Assembly (NCBI GenBank): GCA_023614405.1
Contig: CM042689.1
Span: 310,411,132 to 310,475,131 of the forward strand
Reading direction: 5' to 3'
Origin: Avena insularis
Taxonomy: Eukaryota; Streptophyta; Magnoliopsida; Poales; Poaceae
DNA: 64,000 nt
Shown: in pieces, positions 1 to 11,552 of the stretch
Layout: every line of letters starts with the position of its first letter
Numbering within the stretch: the first letter of the stretch is position 1
Translations under genes and position numbers: made by a program
Notes under the pieces: model-generated
Database searches by the model: none
Told to the model about the DNA's origin: nothing
What the model saw: only the letters and a program-made list of their open reading frames with translations

Positions 1-2237
1 ACCCATGAGGTAATGATGCCATGTCTTCAAGGCTAAAACTACTTCGGCTAAATCTAAGTCATGAGTGGGGTAATTCTGCTCATGTTGTTTTAGTTGTCGG
101 GACAGATAGGATATTACTTTGACTTCTTGCATCAACACACATCCGAGACCAATCTTGGATGCATCACAATACACGTCAAAGGGCTTCGTGATATTCGACA
201 TGATCAGAATTGGGGATAAAATCAATCTCTTCTTGAGTTCTTGAAAACTTGCTTCAAATTTGTCCGTCCATTCAAACTTCTGATATTTCTTTAATAACTG
301 AGTCATCGGCCTAGCGATGCTTGAAAATCCTTCAATAAACTTGCGGTAATATCCCGCTAATCCGAAAAATGCGCGAACTTCGGTTTGAGTGGTTGGGGCT
401 CTCCATTCTTCAACATCCTTAATCTTGGCAGGGTCGACGGCAACTCCTCCGGTTGACAAGATATGTCCTAGGAATCCTACTTCCTTTAACTAGAATTCAC
501 AATTGCTAAACTTGGCATACAACTGATGCTCCCTCAAGGTTCCAAGGATGGTTCTTAGGTGCTGTTCATGTTCTTCTTATGATTTGGAGTAGATTAGAAT
601 GTCATCAATGAAAACAACGACAAACTTATCCAAGAAGTTCATAAAAATCTTATTCATGAGATTCATGAAATAAGCGGGGGCATTGGTTAATCCAAAAGAC
701 ATGACCTTGTACTCATACAATCCATATCGGGTAGTGAAGGCAGTCTTTGGGATATCCGTTGCGTGAATTTTTAGTTAATGATAACCAGTTCTAAGATCAA
801 TCTTAGAGAACACTCTGACTCTGGTCAACCGGTCAAACAAATCTTCTATCTTCGGTAGTGGGTACTTGTTCTTGATGGTGACATCATTCAACTTCCAGTA
901 ATCTGTACATAAATGGGTGGCACCATCTTTCTTATACACAAACAAAACAGGTGATCTCCATGGCGATGCACTTGGTTGAATCAGATATTTGCTAATCATG
1001 TCATCAAGTTGCTTCTTGAGCTCCACTAACTCGGATGGGTTCATACTATAGGGTCTCTGAGCTATGGGTCTGGTTCCAGGGACTAGTTCAATGATAAACT
1101 CGATATCCCAGTCTGGGGGCATACCGGACAATTCATCTAGGTATACATCGGGGTATTCACAGACTACTCTGACTTGGTCTAGGGTCGGTTGGGCTAAACT
1201 CTTGCACTTGAATTGACGAGGCAGTGTCTCAGACACATGCTCAACTGATATTCCGGTGCTACTGGTCATGGTTATGGCTTTCTTGGCACAATCTATGAGT
1301 CCTTGATGTTTCGACATCCAATCCATTCCTAGTACTACTTCCAAACCTTTTGTTCCGAGTACTATTAGATTGGCATAGAAATCTATTCCATGAATTCTGA
1401 TAGGTACGACCTTGCAAATTTTTCTAGCTTTGGTAGTTGAACTAGGTATTTGAACTATCATAACATGCTTCAAATTTGCTGGTTGAATCTTACTAGTGCA
1501 TGCAAATTCTTCCATAAAAAATGAGTGCGATGCTCCAGAATCAAACAACACTCTTGCAAGTACTGAATTAACAAAAAACATACCTAGCATGACATCTGGC
1601 GCTTCCTGGGCTTTTTCGTCATTCATGTGGAATAGACGTCCGGTACGGTTGTTCGGGTTGCCTGGGGCGAATCTCTTTCTAGGTTGGACACGACGCTGCT
1701 GCTGGGCAGGTGCAGTAACATTGGGTGCTACAGAAATCCTCTTGGGGCATTCATTGGAGTAGTGACCCATTACTCCACATTCAAATCAGGTGATTGTTGA
1801 CTTGTCCTTCCCGGCAACAGGCACGCCATTACTTCCAGTCCTTGGGGCAGTATTATTATTGGTGGTGGTGGGCCTTGGTGGTGCACAGTTGATGTTATTG
1901 GGGTTGCCATTGTGGTAATGGTTGTTGTCTCCCGGTCTTGTGTTTCCTTCGCTATGGTTGGGAAAGTTCGGGCGTGACATAGGTGGCCTATTGTTCCTTG
2001 GTGCAAATCCGGCAGACGAACTGGGGTGATAGTTTGGGGTATGGTGGGGTCTAGGTTGATGCATGATACGACGCTTACGGTTCTCAGTAGCTTGGTTGAT
2101 CTTTCCTTCCATTTGGATTGCTGAATCCACTAAAGTTTCTAGATCCGCAAACGGTATATTGACTAGCACCGTCTGCATCTCATCATGTAGACCATTCATA
2201 AATCTCTCCTTCTTCTTGGCTTTAGTACCAATCTCAT
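1..2237 (-). pseudogene. Ty3/gypsy gag C-terminus and pol (element H), decayed, cut by window edge
   Basis: Read on the minus strand, one frame runs from about 2237 to 1: the C-terminal half of gag with a basic Asn/Pro-rich tail, a CCHC zinc knuckle (about 1740-1790), an aspartic protease with [10 protein letters not shown] (about 1545), reverse transcriptase with FIDDILIYS (about 595-620), and RNase H ending in a [12 protein letters not shown] motif at the left edge. The polyprotein would package RNA, mature and copy the element. The frame is broken only by nonsense codons: TGA at 1786-1788 at the first knuckle Cys, TAA at 775-777, TAA at 577-579, TAG at 490-492. I saw no frameshift, so decay is by point mutation. 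Gag is cut at 2237 by element G; its N-terminal part lies at 12836-13229. Integrase would lie left of the window. Confidence 0.9.
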
Positions 2238-3619
2238 TGATGACCCACAAGTGTAGGGGATCGCAACAGTCTTTGCTGGTAGTATTACCCAATTTATTGA
2301 TTCGACACAAGGGGAGCCAAAGAATACTTGCAAGCCTTAACAACTGAGTTGTCAATTCAGCTGCACCTGGAAATAGTTCTTGCTCACAGAAGTTTATGAG
2401 TAGCAACAGTTTGTAGTAGCAACAACAAAGCAACAACAACAGTGAAACATGAGCAATAGTAAAAGTAACAGTAAACAGTGGGATTCAAGTGCGGTAGGCA
2501 TAGGGATGGATGGACGGGCGTTACATGGACAAGTCTAAACATGTAACTTCAAGATCTAGGGCATTGCAGATAAATAATAACAAGCATCCAAGTACTAAAC
2601 AATCCTAGTAATGTGCTCCAAATATAGTCATACGTGCTCTCAATGAGAACTTTCACAACATCTTCTGTCCAGCCAGCTCGTGGCAGCGGGGCCTCTTGGG
2701 AACTACTGGCAATTAAGGTGCTCCTTTTAATAGAGCACCGGAGCAAAGCATTAACACTTCGTGAACACATGAGATCCTCACACCACAGCCATCCCCTCCG
2801 GTTGTCCCAATTATTGTCACTTCGGGGCCTTTGGATCCGGACAGTGATATGTATACACAACTTGCAGATAAGATCACAAACAATACTATCATAATGATTC
2901 AATAATAAGTTCAGATCTGAGATCATGGCACTCGCGCCCTAGTGACAAGCATTAAGCACAACAAGTTGCAACAAAGTCAAATAGCACTAATAGAGATACT
3001 AGGCACTATGCCCTAACAATCTTATTCGATTACATGATAGAACTCATCCAATCCCTACCATCCCCAAGCCTATAGCGGGGGATTACTCACTCATGGATGA
3101 GGAAACATCGATGGTTGATGGAGATGTGTTGGTGATGACGATGGCGATGATCCTCCCCAAATTCCCCGTCCCGGCAGGGTGCCAGAACGGAGTTTCTGGA
3201 TCCGAATCTTGGTTTCTGGTGGCGGCGGTGGAGCGGAACTCTTTCTGGAAAACTATCGAACCCCCCTGTTTTCAGGTCGAGAGGCAACTTATAGGCGCAG
3301 AGGGAGGCTGAGGGGGTGCCTGGGGTGGCTGCACCCCTAGGCGCGGCCAGAGGTGGGCCCGCGCCTGGCAGGGGTGTGGGCCCCCTAGGACCCTTCTCCG
3401 TGTCGTCTTCTGGCTCCGTGGATCTTCTGGTGAAATATAATTTTTGGCATATTTTCCGGGATTTTTCCTGATAGTTGATTTTCTGCACAAAAGCTAGACA
3501 CCAAGGTAATTCTGCTGAAAACAGCGTCAGTCCATGTTAGTTGTATCCAAATCACACAAGTTTACAGGAGAAACAATAGCAAAAGTGTTCAGGAAACTAG
3601 ATACGTTTTGGACGTATGA
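2238..3619 (-). repeat. 3' LTR of Athila-like element G
   Basis: On the minus strand the LTR starts at 3619 with a (T)ATACGTCCAAAACGTAT palindrome and ends at 2238 with CTTGTGGGTCATCA. The starting TG is mutated (GTATGA on the plus strand where GTATCA is expected). A TATA-like CCTATAAG lies near 3290. It interrupts the gag frame of H; the left target bases are CTCAT (2233-2237). The matching right duplication is not present because the 5' half of G is missing. LTR sequence is unlike that of E. Confidence 0.75.
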
Positions 3620-4986
3620 ACTCCTCCCAAGCTTAGCTTATTGCTTGTCCTCAAGCAATTGAGTTGAAAACTGAGTGCGATAAAATAACTTTCACGAACA
3701 CATTTGCTTCATATGATGTATATATTCTCAGCACAGGAGTAGATGCTTAAACCATTCATAATAAGAAGTATGCAACTAAGTCTACACAATAGTCATTGCA
3801 ATCTACGAAGAGAAACCAACTCAATAATAATAAGTAGCATGAAACATAAACATAAGAAACATTGCAATTCTCATAGTAAGGTATCATAGAGTGGTATCTC
3901 GCTTGCCTTTGTTTGTAGAGCACAATAAAAATGCCAAGGCACCTCTGAAGTTCAAGTGAAGACTAGAAGTAAAGATATCAGAGATACAAGCATCAAAGTC
4001 ATGACATAATTAACCAAGTTTTGAGACAAACACAAGAATGACAACTATGCTGTCAAGAAGGTGCTCATAGAATAAATGGTGACTCAACAAGGGAGTGAAA
4101 ACGGTTTTGAAAAGTTTGAAAGGCTTCCCAATGCTGAAAGGAAGGTACTCATTAGATTTGAGCTCTCATTGCCCCTATCATAGGCATCTTCACGTGGTCA
4201 AGGTGAAAGTGAGGTCCAGTATGAGTTATATGCTTGACAGACCATAAACTGGAAATCCCATATCCCTTGAGTACGAGGGCCGCTCCGCACGCTACTCAAC
4301 TTTGGTTACCAGCAAGTTCTTGTCATTGTTCATACATGCATATCATAGAGAACTGCCAACGAGGTACCCCTTGCACATGATACACGAGCTATCCCGTGAT
4401 CAAAATGACAAGGCAAGCAGACAATTAGCATCTCAGCGATCTTTTTATTTACTATATGCATAGCTTTTTATTGAGGATGCTTCATAGAATGCTCATTATG
4501 GTGATGCTGCAAGTTTCCACCATGATTAGGCATGGCTTAGGCTAGCGGCCCAGGTGTTTCTCTAATACAATGTATATACTCCATGAACTCACAAGCTCCC
4601 CTTTTATTTCACATCATCGACATCCGTAAACAAAAGAGCAAAGTATCAACTGGATAGGATATCCAAAAAGTGTTGAAAGCGTTCCCCGTGACAGCACGGT
4701 TCTACTGACTCCCAGCATATAACTTTCATGGACAAGTCACAATGGTTCAGGATTATTAAGTGCAAGGAATAAAGTGTGCCATCAAGTTCGTGAGATCTTT
4801 ACTAACTAACTTTCTCAAAATAGACAAAAAAATTATTTGGAAGAAAACAAGGCATATAGAATATGCACTGAAATGGCAAGTGATGCTAATAGGTAGGTAT
4901 GGTGGACACAGTTGGCAATATTGGTTTTGGGGAGTTGGAAGCATAGGTAGATCACATGCTCAGTGCAAGTGAGGGCTAGCAAAAGA
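3620..4986 (-). mobile_element. Element G, 3' internal non-coding remnant
   Basis: This is the internal region next to the 3' LTR of G. It has no credible ORF. From about 3620 to 4980 it runs parallel to 6719-8120 of element E, with long near-identical stretches (for example 4421-4560 against 7543-7680), although the LTRs differ. At 4985-4987 the similarity stops and the plus-strand LTR F begins, so the rest of G, including its coding region and 5' LTR, was deleted. Confidence 0.7.
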
Positions 4987-5177
4987 GAGGTATTTTTATA
5001 CACTTTCTGGGACTAACCTATTAACAAGTTGCCATGGTGCTAGTTGCATGCTTTCTACTGTTTTTGGTTCCAAAAAATCCAGAAAATGAATATTCTCGGA
5101 ATTGGATAGGACAAAAGCCAAAGTCAATATTTCACCGAGCATAACACGGAGCCAGAAGACGAGAAGGAGGAGGGCCA
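4987..5177 (+). repeat. LTR F, left segment, 5' end missing
   Basis: Plus-strand copy of the E-family LTR. It aligns with the reverse complement of about 11290-11450 but lacks roughly the first 75-100 bases of the LTR. It is interrupted at 5177 by element E and resumes at 11553. The last five bases, GGCCA (5173-5177), are the target site duplicated by E. Confidence 0.8.
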
Positions 5178-6718
5178 TGATGGCTCAGTTGATGTGGAGC
5201 CTGTGGGGAACCCCAAGAGCAAGGTGTGAAGCAGCACAGCAGCAAGTCTTCCCTCAGTAAGAAACTGAGGTTGTCGAACCAGTAGGAGGAAGGAAACATC
5301 ACACAGGTGTTGCAAGCAACGTGGAAACCTGCACAACACAAACTCAAGACTTTGCCCCAACTAACAGTGAGGTTGTCAATCTCACCGGTTGCTGTAACAA
5401 AGGATTAAACGTATGGTGTGGAAGGTAATTGTTTGCATCAAGTAAACAGGTAACAGTGGAAGATGTATCAATGGTAAAGATTGGACCGGGTCCATAGTTC
5501 ACTATAGGTGCTCTCCTTAGATAAACATGGCATGAAGGGTAAACAAATTACAGCAGTGCAATTGACAGGAACTGAGCAAGGCATAACAATGCAATACCAG
5601 ACAAAAAGATCCTATGAGATTCGATTGGGTAATACAACAATATACATAGACCGCCATACAACTACATCTATGACTAGAAATTCACCTTCAGGTTATCATC
5701 CGAACCCCCTCCAGTATTAAGTTGCAAGCAATAGACAACTTCTTTAAAAAAGTGTGTAAGGTAAACAATCCACTTGTTCTATGAACAAGAGACCGTTGTT
5801 TTCTCCCTAGTGGCAACATCACATCTACAACCGAAGAGATTTCTGTCACTTCCCTTGGAAACTAGAGGCATGAACCCACTATCGAGCGTAAATACCCCCT
5901 CTTGGAGTCACTAGCAACTACTTGGCCAAGATAGCTACTAACAACGCAGAGCATGTAAGATCACAAACAACACAGACATGATAAAATCATAAAGACAAGA
6001 CCATTAATCAATCTGACATAGTAATATCAATATCCATCAGATCTCCGCAAACACAACATGCATGATTACAGATAGATTAGATCTTGATCATGAACGGAGC
6101 TCACAAGATCTATACATGAAAGCACAAGGAGATACAACCAACTAGCTACTACATGGACCCATAGTCCAAGGTGGAACTACTCACTCTTCATACCGGAGGC
6201 TGGCATGATGAAGAAGAAGGCCTCCGAGATAATCTCCCCTCTAGCAGGGTGCGGGGAAGAACTTCAGATCCCCCCGATGTAGGGACGATGGTGGCGGCGG
6301 CTACAGAAGGTTTCGTGGATTTTTGATCGGGTGCCTAGGGTTTCTGCATCAGGGGCTTCTTATAGGCGAGGAGGCGAGGCTGGGAGGCGGCGAGGGGGCC
6401 CACACCCTACCTAGGTGCGGGGTGGGCCCACCCGCTCCTAGGGGAGTGGTACCCGGGCTCGTCTCTCCTCTGGACTTCATGTCCCCCATGGTAAAATATT
6501 GACTTTGGCTTTTGTCATGTCCAATTCCGAGAATATTGATTTTCTGCCTTTCTGGACCAAAAACAGAAGAAAACAAGCAACTGGCACTGTGACAACTTGT
6601 TAATAGGTTAGTTCCAGAAAAGATATAAAAACACCTCAAAGTGTAGACAAAGCAAAGCAAAGTAGATACTAAACAAGCATGGAGCATCAAAAATTATAGA
6701 TACGTTTCCGACGTATCA
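5178..6718 (-). repeat. 3' LTR of element E
   Basis: 1541 bp, TGATACGTCGGAAACGTATC at the start (6718 downward) and GAGCCATCA at the end (5178). It contains a CCTATAAG TATA-like box near 6358-6366 followed by a C-rich leader. About 235 bp present here (roughly 5935-6195) are missing from the 5' LTR. Confidence 0.88.
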
Positions 6719-9463
6719 AGCATCGCCAAGCTTAACTCCTGCTCGTCCTCGAGTAGGTAAGTGATAAAAAGAATAATTTTTTAGGTGACAAGCACCGTCA
6801 AAACCAAGATCAAACCATTTTCAAGCATTGAAAGCTAGGATCAAAGAACTTAAACATGTGCATGAAAGATGGATTTCTAATAATAAGACATAGTAACTAT
6901 GCATGCAACATGAAAGGCTATAAACAAAGATCATGAATACATGCATTGAAAAACGTTTTGTTTGTTTCACATACAGAAAACATGGCATAGTGGCATTCAT
7001 CTTATCCCTCATAGAGTAGCAAATAGATGCATAGGACACCTTCAAAGTTTATAAGAGTGACTAGATACAAGTAGCACAAGAACAAGTAATATCACAATAT
7101 GCATCAATCAATAAGTTTTGGGACACTGCACACAGAATGGAAACTATGCTCTATTAATGGTTCCTAAAGGTAGAAGGTGGAGACTCAAATAATGGTGGAA
7201 GAAAGGCCCTTCACAAAGGGAAGCAGGGATTTCAAGTTTCAAAAAGAGATTCCAAAAATTATGGTACTTGTTAGCTTTCATCCCTCATTGCCCCTATCAT
7301 AAGCATCTTTAAGTGATTAAGGTTAAAGTGAACAAACTATGGAGTATATGCTTGACAAAGTATAAGTTGGCAATCTCATGTCCCTTGAATACGAGGGCCA
7401 CACCTCATGCTACTCAACTTTAGTCATCTGTAAGTTCTTGTCATAGTAATTACATGCATATCATAGAGAACCGCCAACGGGGTACCCCTTGCACATGGTA
7501 CAGGAGCTATCCCATAACCAAAATGACAAGGAAAGTAGACAATGAGCATCTCAGCGATCTTTTTATTTACTATGTGCATAGATTTTTATTGAGGATGCTT
7601 CACAGATAGCTCATTATGGTGATGCTGCAAGTTTCCACCATGATTAGGCATGGCTTAGGCTAGCGGCCCAGGCGTTTATCTAACACAAAATACATAACTC
7701 CATGGACTTACGAGCTCCCTCTTTATTTCACACCAGTGACATCCATAGACAAAATAGCATGATATCAACTGTGTACAAACTACAAGTGCAATGTTGAAAA
7801 TGTTCCCCGTGATAGCAAGGTTCTGCTAATTCCAACGTATAAGTGCAAGCATATACAACATATATGACATAATGGTTCAAGTTTATTAGGGGCAAAGATA
7901 ATAAAGTGTGCCATCAAGTTTGTGAGGTCTTTAATCACTAAGTTTTCACATAACAAAATACTTTTTAATTGGAAGATAGCTGAAAACGAGAATATACTTG
8001 GAATGGTGTAACACACCATGCATAGGAGTTTATAGTGGACACTTTGGAATAACTTAGTTTCTTGGGAGTTGGAAGCATGAGTATAACTTACCCATACAAG
8101 TGGAGGCTAGCAAAAGACTGGGAGCAACCAACTAACAGAGCAATAATGGCCATAATCATGCAGAGAAACAAAACATTACTAATCAAAGCATAGAGTGGTA
8201 CTACAAGTCAAGGACTAAATGATCATATAGGCTATGGTGACTTGTTCATAGTCATAACATGGTGTGAGCATGTGCCAAGTCAACCCAAACAAAGCATCAA
8301 AGGGAATACAACAATACTATGCTTTTGCATGGTAAAACAACGCATAATTTCTTCAAGGCACACTAAGCAATCCCAATTGTTTGGAATAAGACATGCTACA
8401 ACAATAATCACTAAGAATAAGGTCAAAACAACACCTAGCATGTCATGCTAAAGTCTAAGTCATAGTCAATGCAAGCTCCTTTTGCACTTATCAAGCAGGA
8501 ACTTCCTATTCCTTTCCAACATCAAGCAACTTATTTGAAACAACACAGCGAGAACGGGGGGGTCCAAACTACTTTATTAAAGCAAACTAAACAACTAATC
8601 AAACCAAACGAAAACTAAGACGCTCCAATAACAACACAACAGTGCATGAAACAATAAAAACGAAGTTTCTAGACAGACCTGAGCTTTTTACTGATGAAGA
8701 AGGGGATGCCTTGGGCATCCCCAAGTTTTGACGCTTGTACCTCTTGGATATTTCTTGGGGTTACACCGGGGTGGAATCCCCAAGCTTGAGCTTTTGTCCA
8801 TTCTTAATCTCATTACATATTCTATCTCTACACCTGAGATTTTTCCTTCATACAAAACTTCACACAATCTTCATTAGCAACATTAGTGTTTTCAAAAGAT
8901 AATAGACCTTTAGGCTAAACTTTGGAACAACAAAACTTTTCACTAAAAACACAAGCTAATGTAGCAAATCCTTCAAAAATCTCAATTCCTTAAAAGAGAA
9001 CTCAAAAATGAATCAATAAGAAGCAAATGCAAATAATGGTAGAAATCTGTCAAAACAGACCAGAAGGTAGAAACCGATTTTTTCAAAAATCCTATGTTGC
9101 TCAAATAAAAAAGTGTTGAACTAACAAAAGTTAGCTAACATACTTGTGGATTTATTAGTACATTTTCAGCTCAATCCGACTCACATAGACTCCTCGCGTA
9201 TTTTTATGGTGGAGGACAGAAATCTATTTTGGAACAGCAACTCCCCAAATCTTACTTCCCTCTCATTAGAGGTCATTCTTGGCACAAAAATCAAACAATA
9301 AGGATAAGGAGAGGTCATTACTGAAGTAATAACTTCCAAGACTCAATGAAACTCTTGGGTTATCTCCCAACGAGTACTTTTCTTTAACGCCTTTAAGTTA
9401 GGCACAAGAAGCAAGAAATCAAGTATTTTCAAATGAGGAATTTAGATCAATACTTGCAAAGTC
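6719..9463 (-). other. Element E internal region without genes
   Basis: No ORF longer than shadows and no pol motif on either strand. AT-rich sequence that matches the internal part of G (3620-4986) and the scrap at 58083-58402. The bases next to 6718 (minus strand AAGCTTGGCGATGC) are the likely polypurine tract for second-strand priming. I see nothing else in it. Confidence 0.7.
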
Positions 9464-10027
9464 TTAAACTATGAGAGGTATCACATCCAAATGAGTTTTG
9501 GAGGATCCCTTCTCATTTCTCTTTGGTTTACTACTTTCATCAAAAGGATTTTCAGGAACAATCCAATCAAAATTCTTTTCAAAGGCCTCATGCATTCCAA
9601 CAAGCTTAAAGGGTATGGGTATCTTAAATTCCTCTCTAGGCTTAGTTTTATCAGAAGTGCCCACAATATCTACACATGAGCCTAGCATATTGAAATGCTC
9701 AAAGACCTTTTTGGATTCCCTAGCAACATCATGGAACTCTTTGAGTAAAGTTTCAAGAATGAATTCTCTCTTTTCATCATTCTTTTCTTCTTTTAGTTTT
9801 AGGAACAAAATTTGCATCATGGGGTTAAGGCTAACAAACCTAGGCTCCAGCATATGAACTAAAGAAGCTGCATCAATTTCATAATTAGGAGCAAGCTCTG
9901 CTATAGATTTATCCGCAATATCCTCATGCTTGCTAACATGATTGAAGAATTCTTCCTTATTATCTTTCCCAATTATGGATCAACTACCTATAGAAAGGTC
10001 CTTCAGGGTGAACTTGGGGAGCGACAT
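9464..10027 (-). pseudogene. Single leader-proximal ORF of element E, one nonsense codon, function unknown
   Basis: A frame of 188 codons (including the stop) starts with ATG at 10027-10025, about 190 bases after the primer site, and ends at 9464. One in-frame TGA at 9980-9982 (codon 16) interrupts it; the remaining 172 codons are open. The product would be acidic and basic mixed, without transmembrane segment, zinc knuckle or capsid motif that I recognise. Its position is that of gag in related elements, so it may be a shortened gag or a protein special to this non-autonomous family. The long open frame in an element with no other gene suggests recent selection or recent origin. Confidence 0.6.
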
Positions 10028-10214
10028 GGTGAGCTAGAACAAAGTGGCAACTAGAGCATGAACTAATTTTTTTGTGTTTTTGAATAGAGAAATCAAACCA
10101 AACTAAACTAATTTTTTTGGAGTTTTTGAAAAGAGGCAAACAAAACCAAGCAAACTAAAAACAAAGAAAAGAGAAAGGCTGAGGAGGACTCCCCTTGTGA
10201 AGACGTCCTTAGCC

Positions 10215-10232
10215 TCCCCGTCAACGGCACCA
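10215..10232 (-). other. Primer binding site of element E (tRNA-Asp type)
   Basis: Minus strand TGGTGCCGTTGACGGGGA, two bases off the tRNA-Asp-complementary form seen at 60840-60857, ten bases after the 5' LTR end. Confidence 0.8.
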
Positions 10233-10242
10233 GAAAAGTTGT

Positions 10243-11547
10243 TGATGGCTCAGTTGATGTGGAGCCTGTTGGGAACCCCAAGAGCAAGGTGTGAAGCAGC
10301 ACATCAGCAAGTCTTCCCTTAGTAAGAAATCGAGGTTATCGAACCAGTAGTAGGAAGGAAACGTCACACAGGTGTTGCAAGAAACGTGGAAACCTGCACA
10401 ACACAAACTCAAGACTTTTCCCCAACTAACAGTGAGGTTGTCAATCTCACCGGTTGTTGTAACAAAGGATTAAACGTATGGTGTGGAAGGTAATGGTTTG
10501 CAGCAAGTAAACAGGTAATAGTGGAATATGTATCAATGGTAAAGATTGGACCGGGGTCCATAGTTCACTAGAGGTGCTCTCCTTAGATAAACAACATGGC
10601 ATGAAGGGTAAACAAATTACAATAGGGCAATTGACAGGAACTGAGCAAGGCATAACAATGCAATACCAGACAAAAAGATCCTATGAGATTCGATTGGGCA
10701 ATACAACAATATACATAGACCACCATCCAACTGTATCTATGACTAGAAGTCCACCTTCAGGTTATCATCTGAACCCCCTCTAGTATTAAGTTGCAAGCAA
10801 CAGACAACTGTTTTAAGCAAAGTGTGTAAGGTAAACAATCCACTTGTTCTATGAACAAGAGACCATTGTTTTCTCCATAGTGGCAACAACACATCTACAA
10901 CCAAAGAGATTTCTGTCACTTCCCTTGGAAACTAGAGGCATGAACCCACTATCGAGCATAAATACCCCCTCTGGAGTCACTAGCAACTACTTGGCCAAGA
11001 TAGCAACCCCTCTGGAGGCTGGCATGATGAAGAAGAAGGCCTACGGGATAATCTCCCCTTCGACAGGGTGCCGGGAAGAACTTCAGACCCCCCTGATCTA
11101 GGGACGATGGCGGCAGCGGCTACAAAACGTTTTGTGGAGTTTTATTAGGTGCCTAGGGTTTCTGCATCGGGGGCTTCTTATAGGCGAGGAGGCAAGGCTG
11201 GGAGGCGGCCAGGGGGGCCACACCCTACCCAGGTGCAGGGTGGGCCCACCCGCGCCTAGGGGGTGTGGCGGCCCTAGATCGCCTCTCCGTCTCTCCTCTG
11301 GACTTCGTGTTCCCCACGGTAAAATATTAACTTTGGCTTTTGTCCCGTCCAATTCCGAGAATATTGATTTTCTACCTTTCTGGAACCAAAAACAGAAGAA
11401 AACAGGCAACTGGCACTGTGGCAACTTGTTAATAGGTTAGTTCCAGAAAAGTTATAAAAACACCTCAAAGTGTAGACAAAGAAAATCAAAGTAGATACTA
11501 AACAAGCATGGAGCATCAAAAATTATAGATACGTTTCCGACGTATCA
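10243..11547 (-). repeat. 5' LTR of element E
   Basis: 1305 bp, same ends as 5178-6718. Shorter because about 235 bp are missing near 10994, where the sequence jumps from the TTGGCCAAGATAGC region to GAGGCTGGCATGATG. TATA-like box CCTATAAG (minus) at 11177-11184. Confidence 0.88.
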
Positions 11548-11552
11548 GGCCA

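Larger units (their letters stand above)
5178..11547 (-). mobile_element. Element E: complete non-autonomous Athila-like LTR retrotransposon
   Basis: Two minus-strand LTRs (5178-6718 and 10243-11547), a tRNA-Asp-type primer site (10215-10232) and a matching 5-bp duplication, GGCCA at 5173-5177 and 11548-11552, define a 6370-bp element. The 3.5-kb internal region has no protease, reverse transcriptase or integrase. It holds one ~188-codon frame near the primer site and otherwise non-coding sequence. It must have depended on enzymes supplied by another element. It sits inside LTR F of its own LTR family. Confidence 0.9.

Noticed and set aside
4756..5360. Small ORFs on both strands around the G/F/E junctions
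   Set aside because: They cross element boundaries or lie in LTR sequence; none recurs as an open frame in the parallel copies.
9491..9857. Plus-strand ORFs opposite the E reading frame
   Set aside because: Reverse complement of the 9464-10027 frame; the minus strand has the coherent start, position and neighbours.
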